Shown here: in pieces, positions 46,381 to 54,962 of the stretch
How the letters are laid out: each line of letters starts with the position of its first letter
Numbering within the stretch: position 1 is the first letter of the stretch
Origin: Corynebacterium minutissimum
GTDB taxonomy: Bacteria; Actinomycetota; Actinomycetes; Mycobacteriales; Mycobacteriaceae
Assembly: GCF_000988205.1 (NCBI RefSeq)
Contig: NZ_LAYQ01000013.1
Span: 62,001-126,000, forward strand
Length of the DNA: 64,000 nucleotides
Direction of reading: 5' to 3'
The notes under the pieces: generated by a model
Database searches by the model: none
What the model was told of the DNA's origin: nothing
What the model saw: the letters and a program-made list of their open reading frames with translations, nothing else
Made by a program: the position numbers and the translations under genes

Positions 46381-47468
46381 GCGAATTTGATGAGTATCGC
46401 CCGCCCCAGGAGCCGCGGCGCCGGCGCGGCGGCAAGAAGCGCCGGCGTGGACGAGTCGGCGCTGGGGCACAGGATGGTTCCAAAGAAGAGCGTATGGCGG
46501 AGGACTTCGAGTTCTCCTCGTATTACGGCAAGCCCGTAGTCAAGGCCCCGCCGTGGGAGTGGCCCATCGGCGGCTATCTCTTCCTCGGCGGCGTGGCCGG
46601 CGGTTCTGCGATGTTGGCCGCCGGTGCCCAGGCCACGGGGAACGCACCGCTGAAACGCTCGACGCGGCTGACGGCTTTCTCCGCGGCGTCGGTAGGCTCG
46701 GTCTTTTTGGTGCTCGACCTCGGCCGCCCAGAGCGCCTGCTCAACATGTTCCGCGTCTTCAAGGTGACCTCGCCGATGTCCATCGGCTCGTGGATCCTGG
46801 GCAGCTTCGCTTCCGCCGCGGCCCTGCCGGCGGTCGTGGAAGCGGACGCACTGGTCGGCGGTGTGCTGCCGAAGCCGCTTCGCCGCCTCCTCGATAAGGC
46901 GGCGGGTCCAGCAGGCGCTGTCGCCGGCGTGCTTGGTGGCCCGCTGGCGGGCTACACGGCGGTGCTGTTGGCCAACACGTCAAACCCGACGTGGAATGAC
47001 GCGAAGAAGCATCTGCCTTATGTGTTCGTGTCCTCGGCTTCGGCGGCGGCGTCGGGCGCCGCCATGGTCTTCACACCGGTGGAGAATGCTGGCGCGGCAC
47101 GAGTACTCGGTATCACTGCCGCGGCGACCGATCTGGCCGCGACCCGTGTCATGGAAGCGAACATGGAGCCCGAGCCTCTGCGTCCGCTGCACGAAGGCAC
47201 GCCCGGGAAACTCATGAAGGCCTCCGAGGCGCTCATTGCCGCGGGCGGGGTGGGAACCGCAATCGCGTCGGTCACAAAGTCGCGCGCGGTGTCGGTGGTC
47301 TCCGGTCTGGCGCTTCTGGCGGGTTCTGCCTGCACGCGTTTCGGCGTGCTCAATGCGGGGCTAGAGGCGGTGAAGGACCCCGCGACAAGCATCGGCCCGC
47401 AGAAGCGCCGTGCTGAGGCCCGCCGCCAGGCAGAAGGCCTCACGCACTCGACGGTGACTAGCGGATAG
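46377..47468 (+). CDS. fdhC: NrfD/PsrC-type membrane subunit of formate dehydrogenase
   Basis: A 363-residue protein. A very basic N-terminus (EPRRRRGGKKRRRGRVG, ~12-30) precedes a membrane domain of about eight helices starting with the family motif WEWPIGGYLFLGGVAGGSAM. NrfD-type subunits lack haem and pass electrons to menaquinone at the membrane; this replaces the cytochrome b subunit of the E. coli enzyme. The ATG overlaps the fdhB stop. The last 11 bp overlap the convergent selD gene. The symbol is by role in this operon; homology is to NrfD, not to cytochrome FdnI. Confidence 0.85.
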   Translation: MSEFDEYRPPQEPRRRRGGKKRRRGRVGAGAQDGSKEERMAEDFEFSSYYGKPVVKAPPWEWPIGGYLFLGGVAGGSAMLAAGAQATGNAPLKRSTRLTAFSAASVGSVFLVLDLGRPERLLNMFRVFKVTSPMSIGSWILGSFASAAALPAVVEADALVGGVLPKPLRRLLDKAAGPAGAVAGVLGGPLAGYTAVLLANTSNPTWNDAKKHLPYVFVSSASAAASGAAMVFTPVENAGAARVLGITAAATDLAATRVMEANMEPEPLRPLHEGTPGKLMKASEALIAAGGVGTAIASVTKSRAVSVVSGLALLAGSACTRFGVLNAGLEAVKDPATSIGPQKRRAEARRQAEGLTHSTVTSG

Positions 47469-48435
47469 TAATGCGCGCCTCGCCCGTCACGGTGCGGCCG
47501 ATGACCGGGTAACCGGGGATCTCGCCGATGACCAGCAGGCCACCGGAGGTTTGGGCATCGGCGAGGAAGACCAAGTCCTCTTCACTCAAGTCTGAGTCGA
47601 GGTGGGGGCGGACCCAATCCAGGTTGCGGCGCGAGCCGCCCGGGATGAAGCCCTCCGCCAGGGCCTCCATGGCGCCGTCCACCGCAGGAACAGCGGAAAA
47701 ATCCAGCTCCGCACCGACACCGGAGGCGCGGCACATCTTGTAGAGGTGGCCCAGAAGCCCGAAGCCAGTGACGTCCGTGGCCGCGCGCACGCCCGCGGCT
47801 ACGGCGGCCGCGGCAGCGTCGCGGTTGAGCGTGGTCATGGAATCCACCGCGGCCTGGGAGACTTCACCGGTGGCCTTGTGCTTGTTATTGAGGATGCCCA
47901 CACCGATTGGTTTGGTCAGCGTGATGGGCAGGCCCGCCTCGGCGGCGTCGTTGCGCATAATCTTGTCGGGGTGGACGATGCCCGTGGCAGCCAAACCATA
48001 CGTGGGCTCCGGGGCAGTGATGGAGTGTCCACCAGTAATGGATATCCCCGCCTCGCTGGCCACATCCATGCCACCGCGCAGGACTTCGCGCAATACATCA
48101 AGACCGAGCTTCTCGCGCGGCCAGCCCACGAGGTTGATGGCGGTGATGGGAGTGCCGCCCATGGCGTAGACGTCGGAAAGCGCATTGGCTGCCGCCACCC
48201 GGCCCCAGTCATAGGGGTCGTTGATCATCGGGGTGAAGAAGTCCGCGGTGGAGATGACCGCGAGGCCGTTTGGGATGCGCACGGCGGCGGCATCGTCGCC
48301 GTCGTCAAGCCCGACCAGCACGTTGGGGTCCGCGGTGCCCACGAGGCCCGCGACGGCGGATTCGAGCTCTCCCGGGGGGATCTTGCAGGCGCAGCCGCCA
48401 CCGGCGGCAAAGGAGGTAAGTGTGATGTCAGACAT
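47458..48435 (-). CDS. selD: selenide, water dikinase (selenophosphate synthetase)
   Basis: A 325-residue enzyme making selenophosphate from selenide and ATP, the selenium donor for tRNA-Sec. The N-terminal catalytic loop reads AAGGGCACKIPP: the cysteine replaces the Sec seen in some SelD proteins and the lysine is the essential one. AIRS-type motifs follow (GLDDGDDAAAV, VYAMGGTPITA, AATDVTGFGLLGH, DAQTSGGLL). It is transcribed away from selC-selA-selB and towards fdhC, overlapping it by 11 bp. Placement beside selA and selB makes a selenoprotein role, not only tRNA selenouridine, very likely. Confidence 0.95.
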   Translation of the reverse strand: MSDITLTSFAAGGGCACKIPPGELESAVAGLVGTADPNVLVGLDDGDDAAAVRIPNGLAVISTADFFTPMINDPYDWGRVAAANALSDVYAMGGTPITAINLVGWPREKLGLDVLREVLRGGMDVASEAGISITGGHSITAPEPTYGLAATGIVHPDKIMRNDAAEAGLPITLTKPIGVGILNNKHKATGEVSQAAVDSMTTLNRDAAAAAVAAGVRAATDVTGFGLLGHLYKMCRASGVGAELDFSAVPAVDGAMEALAEGFIPGGSRRNLDWVRPHLDSDLSEEDLVFLADAQTSGGLLVIGEIPGYPVIGRTVTGEARITIR

Positions 48436-48470
48436 GGGGGTTATTCTAGCCGCGTGTATGGTGAGCAGAC

Positions 48471-48565
48471 GGAGGCGTACGTGTCCTGGTGGGCGCCCCG
48501 GTCTTCAAAACCGGTGAGGCCGAGCATCTCGGTCTGGCAGGTTCGATTCCTGTCCGTCTCCGCCA
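48471..48565 (+). tRNA. selC: selenocysteine tRNA (anticodon UCA)
   Basis: 95 nt with CCA encoded (48563-48565) and discriminator G. Acceptor GGAGGCG (48471-48477) pairs with CGTCTCC (48555-48561). The D-stem is 6 bp with a 4-nt TGGT loop, a tRNA-Sec hallmark. The anticodon stem CCGGT/ACCGG (48498-48502, 48510-48514) closes the loop CTTCAAA with anticodon TCA at 48505-48507. The long variable arm is a 7-bp stem (48518-48524 with 48528-48534, loop CAT). The T-arm GGCAGG-TTCGATT-CCTGTC (48536-48554) is 6 bp, giving the 13-bp acceptor-plus-T length expected of bacterial tRNA-Sec as 7+6, or 8+5 with one mismatch. Confidence 0.96.
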
Positions 48566-48589
48566 TTAGCGCAGCTAGGAGGAACTTTG

Positions 48590-49873
48590 ATGACTGACCC
48601 CCGCCGCTTCATCCCGAAGATGGATGAGATCCTCCAGTACCCAGCGGTGCAGGACGCCCACCAACGATTGGCGCCGCATTCGGTCCGCGCGATCATCGAC
48701 GCCGTGCTTGCCGACGCCCGCTCCGGCTCCCTCGACCCCACCCGCATTCAAGAGGAGCTGGCCGACAGACTGGAAGCAGCGCAGCCCTATTCCTTGCGCC
48801 GCGTCATTAACGCCACGGGCGTGATCATCCACACGAACCTGGGCCGCGCCCCTTTGCCGCCGGCAGCGGTAGATGCGCTCGTGGCAGCAGCTGGCTACAC
48901 GGACGTCGAGATGGACTTGGACAGCGGCCTGCGCTCACGGGATAGGGGCCGTGGCGCGGTCGACGCTGTCTTGGCTGCCTGCCCCGGCGCGGAGGATGCA
49001 CTGGTGGTCAACAATGGGGCATCCGCGCTGTTGCTGGCGACCGCCGCCTTGGCCCCGGACAAGGAGGTCATCATTTCCCGCGGCGAACTTATTGAGATTG
49101 GTGCGGGCTTCCGTCTGCCGGAGCTCATCGAGTCCACGGCCACACGGCTGCGGGAGGTGGGCGCGACGAACCGCACCCACGTGGCGGACTACGAGCGGGC
49201 GCTCGGGGAGAACACCGGGGCGATTCTCAAGGTGCATCCCTCGAACTTCTTGATCAGTGGGTTTACGTCTTCTGTGTCGGTTGCAGCCCTGCGCAGACTC
49301 ACAGATCTGCCGCTCATCGTGGATATCGGCTCAGGGTTGCTCGCACCCGATGAGGTGCTTCCTGAGGAACCCTCCGCCAGCGAGGCTCTTCGGGATGGCG
49401 CGGACGTAGTGCTCTTCTCGGGGGATAAGCTCCTCGGCGGACCGCAAGCCGGCGTGCTTGTGGGAAAGAAGGAAGCGATCGCCGCGTGTAAGAAACATCC
49501 GCTGGCGAGGGCGGTGCGCATCGACAAGCTGCGGCTTAACGCGCTCGAGGCCTCCCTTGCCACTCCCTCCAACGCCGTGCAGGATGCGCTGCACATTGAC
49601 GCTAAACGTCATCGCGAGCGTACCGAGAAGGTCGCCGCGGCGGTGGGCGGCGAGGTTGTCGAGCATGCCGGGCGTGTGGGCGGCGGCGGGGCGCCCGAGG
49701 TACCGCTGCCGGGCTGGGCTGTGGCGTTGCCAGAGGAGCTGGCGCGTCCACTGCGGTTGGGCGAGCCTCCTGTGGTGGCACGCGTGAACCAGGGACGCTG
49801 CCTGGTGGATGTGCGCTGCGTGCCGGAGGCGCAGGACGCGGAGCTTATTGCTGCGATTCAGGCGGTGATGTAG
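48590..49873 (+). CDS. selA: L-seryl-tRNA(Sec) selenium transferase
   Basis: A 427-residue PLP enzyme converting Ser-tRNA-Sec to Sec-tRNA-Sec with selenophosphate. The N-terminal tRNA-binding domain (~1-70, ending VINATGVIIHTNLGRAPL) is followed by a fold-type I aminotransferase-like core; the PLP lysine is K280 in SGDKLLGGPQAG. AGGAGG at 48577-48582 lies 7 nt before the ATG at 48590, so the in-frame TTG at 48587 is less likely. It begins 24 bp after selC and abuts selB, so selC-selA-selB may be one transcript. Confidence 0.96.
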   Translation: MTDPRRFIPKMDEILQYPAVQDAHQRLAPHSVRAIIDAVLADARSGSLDPTRIQEELADRLEAAQPYSLRRVINATGVIIHTNLGRAPLPPAAVDALVAAAGYTDVEMDLDSGLRSRDRGRGAVDAVLAACPGAEDALVVNNGASALLLATAALAPDKEVIISRGELIEIGAGFRLPELIESTATRLREVGATNRTHVADYERALGENTGAILKVHPSNFLISGFTSSVSVAALRRLTDLPLIVDIGSGLLAPDEVLPEEPSASEALRDGADVVLFSGDKLLGGPQAGVLVGKKEAIAACKKHPLARAVRIDKLRLNALEASLATPSNAVQDALHIDAKRHRERTEKVAAAVGGEVVEHAGRVGGGGAPEVPLPGWAVALPEELARPLRLGEPPVVARVNQGRCLVDVRCVPEAQDAELIAAIQAVM

Positions 49874-51664
49874 GTGTACGTTGTGGCGACCGCCGGGCAT
49901 GTGGATCACGGAAAGTCGAGCCTGGTGAAGGCGCTGACGGGAATGGAGCCGGATCGTTGGGAGGAAGAGAAGCGGCGCGGCCTAACCATTGACTTGGGCT
50001 TCGTGTGGATGAAGCTGGACTCCGGCGCTGACGTAGCTTTTGTCGATGTGCCGGGGCACGAGAAGTTCCTGGGCAACATGCTGGCCGGGGTGGGGCCCGC
50101 GCCGGTGGTGCTCTTTGTCGTGGCGGCCGATGAAGGCTGGCAGGCGCAGTCCACAGATCATCGGGATGCATTGCGCGCGGTGGGAATCGAACATGGCGTG
50201 GTGGCGCTGACTCGTGCGGATAAGGCGGATGCTGCCCGCCGCGCTGAGGTCACCGCGCAGGTCAAGGCAGAGCTGGCTGGAACAGCGCTTGCCGACGCTC
50301 CCGTGGTCGAAGTCTCCGCAAAGACCGGCGAAGGCGTGGGGACATTGCGCACTGAGCTGGATCGGGTGCTCGCCGCTATGCCCGCGCCGGATCCTCAGGC
50401 ACGCGTGCGGTTGTGGGTCGATCGCGCCTTCAGCGTGAAGGGCGCTGGCACCGTGGTGACGGGAACGCTGGCGGCGGGGACTGTCTCGGTGGGGGATGAG
50501 CTGCAGCTTGGCGGGCAACTCGTGACGGTGCGCGGCGTGCACAGTGAAAACATGTCGGTGGACAGCGCTGGTCCGGTTACGCGTGTAGCGCTCAACCTTC
50601 GTGGGGTGGCCGCGGATGAGGTTCATCGTGGGGATGCACTGCTGAGCCCAGGGCGCTGGCGGGTGCTCGATACCGTGGATATTCGCCGCACCTTTGGCAC
50701 TGAGATGGCTGAGCTTCCCCAGAACCTCGTGGTGCACATCGGCACCGCGGGCGTTGGTGCCCGTCTGCGGCCTTTAGGCGGTGAGTTCGCGCGGTTGACA
50801 CTGGAATGCCCGCTGCCACTCACGCTGCTCGATAGGTTTGTGGTGCGCAGCCCCGGCGGGCGGCACGTAACGGCGGGCTTCGAAGTCGTGGACGTGCACC
50901 CGGCCGTGCTGAGTAGACGTGGTGATGCAAAGAAGCGCGCAGCTGCGCTAGAAGTTTTAGAAGCAACCAACCCGTCCGAGTGGCTCAAGCGCTGCGGCTA
51001 CGCTGCACGTGAAGAGCTCGTGCGCGATGGCTTCTCGGTGGAGGAAAAGCCTGCCGGAGTCATCGAGTTCGCTCAGTGGTGGATTGCCGCACGACAGGTG
51101 ACCGCGTGGAAGGACGCACTTCTGCGTGCGGTCGACGAACACAGGGCAGCCAACCCGCTATCCCCAGGACTGACGAAAGCAGCGGCCATGGACGCGCTGA
51201 ACCTGTCAGAGCCGGCCCTGCTGGGCCTAGCAGTAGCGGCAGCCAAGCTCGAATCGGTCGATGGCGTGCTGCGCGTGCCCGGTCAGTCCGTCGACCTGGG
51301 CCCCGCGGAGAGGGGAGTAGCTGAGCTCGAGCAACGCCTGCACGCCGAGCCTTTCGCTGCCCCGGAGGCAGAAGAACTCAAGGAACTAGGACTGGGCCCC
51401 AAAGAGCTCGCCGCTGCCGAGCGCGCCGGGCGTGTGCTCCGGTTAGACAAAGGCGTTGTGCTTTTGCCTTCCGCTCCTCGCGAGGCACTCGAAGTTGTCT
51501 CTACGTTGGAACAGCCTTTCACCCTCTCGGAGGCGCGCCAAGCCCTGGGGACGACGCGCCGGGTTGCCATCCCGCTCTTCGAGCACCTCGATGCCACCGG
51601 CGCGACCCGCCTAGTCGACGGCAAGCGCTTCGCATTCGGGCCAGGGGCAAAGGAACCAAAGTAA
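49874..51664 (+). CDS. selB: selenocysteine-specific elongation factor SelB
   Basis: A 596-residue translation factor that delivers Sec-tRNA-Sec to the UGA. The EF-Tu-like part has G1 GHVDHGKSSL (~7-16), G3 DVPGHEKFLGNM and the G4 motif read as TRADKAD in place of NKxD. The C-terminal ~250 residues are predicted winged-helix domains that bind the SECIS loop. It starts at GTG 49874, immediately after the selA stop. The stop codon TAA lies within the left arm of the dispersed repeat at 51652, so the last residues (AKEPK) are encoded by the repeat. Confidence 0.95.
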   Translation: MYVVATAGHVDHGKSSLVKALTGMEPDRWEEEKRRGLTIDLGFVWMKLDSGADVAFVDVPGHEKFLGNMLAGVGPAPVVLFVVAADEGWQAQSTDHRDALRAVGIEHGVVALTRADKADAARRAEVTAQVKAELAGTALADAPVVEVSAKTGEGVGTLRTELDRVLAAMPAPDPQARVRLWVDRAFSVKGAGTVVTGTLAAGTVSVGDELQLGGQLVTVRGVHSENMSVDSAGPVTRVALNLRGVAADEVHRGDALLSPGRWRVLDTVDIRRTFGTEMAELPQNLVVHIGTAGVGARLRPLGGEFARLTLECPLPLTLLDRFVVRSPGGRHVTAGFEVVDVHPAVLSRRGDAKKRAAALEVLEATNPSEWLKRCGYAAREELVRDGFSVEEKPAGVIEFAQWWIAARQVTAWKDALLRAVDEHRAANPLSPGLTKAAAMDALNLSEPALLGLAVAAAKLESVDGVLRVPGQSVDLGPAERGVAELEQRLHAEPFAAPEAEELKELGLGPKELAAAERAGRVLRLDKGVVLLPSAPREALEVVSTLEQPFTLSEARQALGTTRRVAIPLFEHLDATGATRLVDGKRFAFGPGAKEPK

Positions 51665-51732
51665 AGGCACCATTTGTCGCCGGTTTTCGGAGAAATCCCA
51701 GGTCAATGAATTAGCGTAAGTGCATAAGGTGC
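51652..51732. repeat. palindromic dispersed repeat, copy 2 (MITE/REP-like)
   Basis: 81 bp homologous in reverse complement to 21102-21182. GGAACCAAAGTAAAGGCACC at one end and TGCATAAGGTGC at the other match copy 1 in sequence and distance; the middle is diverged. A further GGTGCC at ~51743-51748 adds an inverted arm (AAAGGTGCCTTTGG). It lies between convergent genes and its edges supply both stop codons. Confidence 0.75.
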
Positions 51733-51735
51733 CAG

Positions 51736-52569
51736 TCAAAAGGTGCCTTTGGGGGACGTGAAGGCACGCGATCCGGTGGGCAGAGGTGAGGCAAGAGGAT
51801 CCGCAGGCGTGGTGAACTCCCAATCGGCGTCAGGGTCGAGCGCTGGCGGGATGGCGGGCTTGTCCGAGTCGAGCGGCAGCGGTGGGACCGCGGGGGCGAA
51901 GAGCTCAACAGGGTCTGCGGGGGCGAGGGGAAGGTCCACTGCGATGCGGCCCCCGGCGGCATAGGCGCGGGCGGCCAGGGAAGCACCGGACTGGGTGGCG
52001 GCCGCGAATGCGGCGGCCAGCGCCGGGGAATCGGAGAGCTCCGCGCACGGTCCGAGGACGAGGTTGTCGTGGGTGGCGAGGACGGTGCCGTCGAGAAGCG
52101 CAAGCGTCACGATAAGCTGCTCGGTTCCCATCTCGCGCACCTGGTGCGCGGTGAGCTCACCTTCCGCGACACGAACGAGGACGCCGTCCCCACCGCTGAG
52201 CAGGGCAGTACCCGCCGGCTGATTGTTTGCGGGAATCATCCACGGGTCGAGTCCCAGGGCAACGGCGACCTCCACCTCGCCATCAACAATCTCGACGGTG
52301 GCTTGCGTCGTTGGAGTCATCGCCGCAGTGCGCAGACGATTGAGCGCCTGATACCCGGAGGACTCCTCGCCATCGAGCGCGCCCAGAAAACCGAAATCCG
52401 AGCGCACACGCCAGCCTCCCGTGGTGGGGTCGGGGAGCAAGGACACGTCGACGAGCGCAGGCTGCTGCGCCAACCCCGGGATGCTCAGCGCGGTGCCGAG
52501 GCTAAGATGCTCGAGAATCGCGACGTGCTCAACACCAAAGTAAGACGGAGCCAGCGGATATAGCGCCAT
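51736..52569 (-). CDS. hypothetical protein
   Basis: A 277-residue acidic, Ala/Pro/Leu-rich soluble protein with no motif I recognise. The first ~190 residues look like a folded alpha/beta domain (LVDVSLLPDPTTGGWRVRSDFGFLG, EGELTAHQVREMGTEQLIVTLALLDG). The C-terminal ~60 are Pro/Asp-rich and probably disordered. The last residues (SPKGTF) come from repeat-associated sequence, so the original C-terminus may differ. ATG 52569 is chosen; a GTG at 52584 is possible because AGGTGA overlaps it. It converges with selB. Confidence 0.6.
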   Translation of the reverse strand: MALYPLAPSYFGVEHVAILEHLSLGTALSIPGLAQQPALVDVSLLPDPTTGGWRVRSDFGFLGALDGEESSGYQALNRLRTAAMTPTTQATVEIVDGEVEVAVALGLDPWMIPANNQPAGTALLSGGDGVLVRVAEGELTAHQVREMGTEQLIVTLALLDGTVLATHDNLVLGPCAELSDSPALAAAFAAATQSGASLAARAYAAGGRIAVDLPLAPADPVELFAPAVPPLPLDSDKPAIPPALDPDADWEFTTPADPLASPLPTGSRAFTSPKGTF

Positions 52570-52663
52570 AGTTGCGACAGTCACCTCAAGAGTCAGATGG
52601 GATGCGATGGACTTCTTTCAAGCTTACGCAGAGGCCGGGTTAGACACGCTATAGTTTGCCACT

Positions 52664-53460
52664 ATGGACTTAGCCACCATCGCGTTCGCTTTCAGCCTCG
52701 TGTTGCTGTCTGGCTTGTCGACATCCATCGGAGGCGCCCTCGCCGTAGGCAAGAGAGAACCTGGCCCTAAGTTCATGGCCGCTGCCCTGGGCCTGTCCGC
52801 GGGCGTGATGCTCTACGTCTCCTTCATGGAAATCCTGCCGGAGGCCCTGAAGAAGCTAGAAAGCACCCTTGGGGACGAAGCGCGCGCCACCTGGACGATG
52901 ATGGCGGCATTCTTCGCGGGCATTGCGATTATCGCCATCATTGACCGCCTGGTACCTGAAGAGATCAACCCGCACGAGCCGGCCACGACCGAAGAAGAGG
53001 CGCGGCGCAAAAGGCTGATGAAGACCGGCATGTTCACCGCCTTCGCGCTGGCCATTCACAATTTCCCGGAGGCTTCGCCACGTTCCTCTCGGGACTTGAA
53101 GCTCCAGAGATCGCCATCCCCGTTGCCGTGGCTATCGCCATTCACAACATCCCCGAGGGCATTGCGGTGGCGGTACCCCTGCGCAGCGCAACGGGCTCGC
53201 GGAAGAAGGCCTTCTGGTGGGCCACGTTATCGGGGTTGGCCGAGCCCCTCGGCGCTCTCATCGGCTTCGCGCTGCTGATGCCGTTTATCGGGCCGATGAC
53301 ATTTGGCATCAGCTTCGCCGTCATCGCCGGCATCATGGTGTTCATCTCCCTCGATGAGCTCTTGCCCACGGCGGAGGAAACCGGCGAACACCACTGCGCC
53401 ATCTACGGGCTTATCGCCGGCATGGCGGTCATGGCGGTTTCACTCGCGCTGTTTATTTAG
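52664..53460 (+). CDS. ZIP-family metal transporter (one apparent frameshift near 53071)
   Basis: About 265 residues once a G is restored in GAGGC (53069-53073). Eight membrane helices; the metal-site helices are LAIHNFPEGFATFLSG (spanning the break) and AIAIHNIPEGIAVAVPL, the duplicated HNxPEG signature of ZIP/ZupT transporters that import Zn2+ and other divalent metals. A cytosolic charged loop (~100-125, TTEEEARRKRL) lies between. TATAGT at 52650-52655 is 8 nt before the ATG, suggesting a leaderless transcript. The join restores a perfect family signature, so I read the break as a sequence error. Confidence 0.85.
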
Positions 53461-53463
53461 AGG

Positions 53464-54383
53464 TTATTTCACGCGCTCCGCGGTGGCCTTGACCGCCATG
53501 ACAATGCTGACGATAACGGCGCCCAGAATAAAGCCGCACAGCATGGACAAGCCGGTGTCCGCCAACCAGGCGAGGGCGCCGTTGTTGATGCTCTCTGTCA
53601 CGTGGTGGATAAAGCCATAAGGCTGCTCGGCGCCGAATTCGCTCAGGCCCTTGACCACGATGTGGCCGCCCACCCACAGCATGGCGGCGGTGCCGATGAT
53701 GCCGATGATGTTGAGCACGATGGGCATGCCCTTCACCAACGCGGTACCCAGGGCGGAGTCACCATCGTGGCGCTTGAGCAGGGCGACGCCGATGTCATCC
53801 ATCTTGACTAGCAGCCCGACGGCGCCGTAGACGCCCAAGGTGAGGAGGACACCGACGGTGACTAGGGTGCCGAGGCGCAGCCAGAAGGGTTGGTCCATGA
53901 CCTCGTTGAGGGAGATGACCATGATCTCGGCGGAGAGGATGAGGTCCGTGGTGATAGCGGACTTGACCAGGGAGTCTTCGGCCTCAGGGCCTCTTTCTTC
54001 CGCTGGCTTTTCCTCCTTTTCGCCGCGGTGGAAAACTGAGTGGAAGATCTTCTCCGCGCCCTCGAAGCACAGGTAAGTACCGCCGCACATGAGGATGGGA
54101 GTCAGGGCCCAAGGCGCGATCCACGACAGGATGAGCGCGATGGGCAGGATGATGACGAGCTTGTTGATGAGCGAGCCCTTGGTGATGCGCCAGATCATTG
54201 GCAGCTCGCGCTGCGGCTTGACGCCCTGGACATATTGGGGTGTGACGGCGGCGTCATCGACGACGACTCCGGCGGCTTTCATCGAAGTCTTTCCGGCTAG
54301 CGCTGCCACGTCGTCGACGCTGGAGGCAGCGGAGCGGGCGATCAGGCGACGTCGTCAAGCAGGGCAAAGAGGCCACCGGCCAT
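53464..54383 (-). CDS. DUF808 (YedI-like) membrane protein (one apparent frameshift near 54345)
   Basis: About 306 residues after restoring a G in CAGGC (54344-54347). The N-terminus MAGGLFALLDDVA sits in one frame and continues as LIARSAASSVDDVAALAGKTSMKAAGV in the next, which is the conserved DUF808 start. Six or more helices follow (KLVIILPIALILSWIAPWALTPILMCGGTYL; TTDLILSAEIMVISLNEV). A charged loop (KEEKPAEERGPEAED) lies mid-protein. Function of the family is unknown. It converges with the ZIP gene, leaving 3 bp between stops. Confidence 0.82.
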
Positions 54384-54425
54384 GGCTCACATCCTTAGGG
54401 GTAGGGGAGAAGTGTCTCCCCAACT

Positions 54426-54962
54426 TTACTCGGCAGGAACGAGCTCTACATCCTCTGCCCATGTGAGGTCCATGCCCAGCGTGCGCAGCCAATTCATGGC
54501 GTCATCGCCGTAACGCGTGATGCCCTCGACGGCGGCCAGCGTGCGCTCCATGGCGCGCTCGGCCTCCTCGGCGCTGATAAGGCCGTTGGAGGTGGCCGCG
54601 GCTAGCTCGTCGATGTCGAGCACGTCGACCGGCTCGCCGGAGGTAGAAACCAAGTCAACGTAGAGATCGCGGGTGGTCCACACGTCCCCGTCAACGTCGA
54701 TGTCGGCGATGTCGATGTAGAAGTCCTGGTGCACGTCCACGCCCTCGCGGAAGTGGAAGATATTGGCGCGCAGGCCGAGCTCCGGCAGCAGCCAAGATTC
54801 GAGGTAGCCGAAGCGCGGGTGGTTGGCGCCGCGGGCCATGTACAGGCCAAAATCGGTGACCCGGTAGGTGTCTACCTCGCGCTGGAAACCTTTCGGGTCG
54901 ACATTGATGTTGTCGGCCGTATTGAAGGTCTCTTGCTTGACTGGGTGCAGATCTGTGCTCAT
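54426..54962 (-). CDS. DUF402-domain protein
   Basis: A 178-residue soluble protein. Its core (~45-125: GLYMARGANHPRFGYLESWLLPELGLRANIFHFR, DFYIDIADIDVDGDVWTTRDLYVDL) fits the DUF402 family, whose characterised members are nucleoside di/triphosphate phosphatases or FomD-type hydrolases using acidic residues and a divalent metal. The start at 54962 overlaps the stop of the upstream secreted-protein gene (TAATG), indicating translational coupling. Confidence 0.75.
   Translation of the reverse strand: MSTDLHPVKQETFNTADNINVDPKGFQREVDTYRVTDFGLYMARGANHPRFGYLESWLLPELGLRANIFHFREGVDVHQDFYIDIADIDVDGDVWTTRDLYVDLVSTSGEPVDVLDIDELAAATSNGLISAEEAERAMERTLAAVEGITRYGDDAMNWLRTLGMDLTWAEDVELVPAE

Noticed and set aside
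45523..46470. Minus-strand frame opposite fdhB
   Set aside because: The four ferredoxin motifs on the plus strand decide the coding strand.
54340..54383. UGA early in the DUF808 gene as a recoded stop
   Set aside because: The conserved N-terminus continues in the next frame after restoring one G; read-through in the same frame is not conserved.
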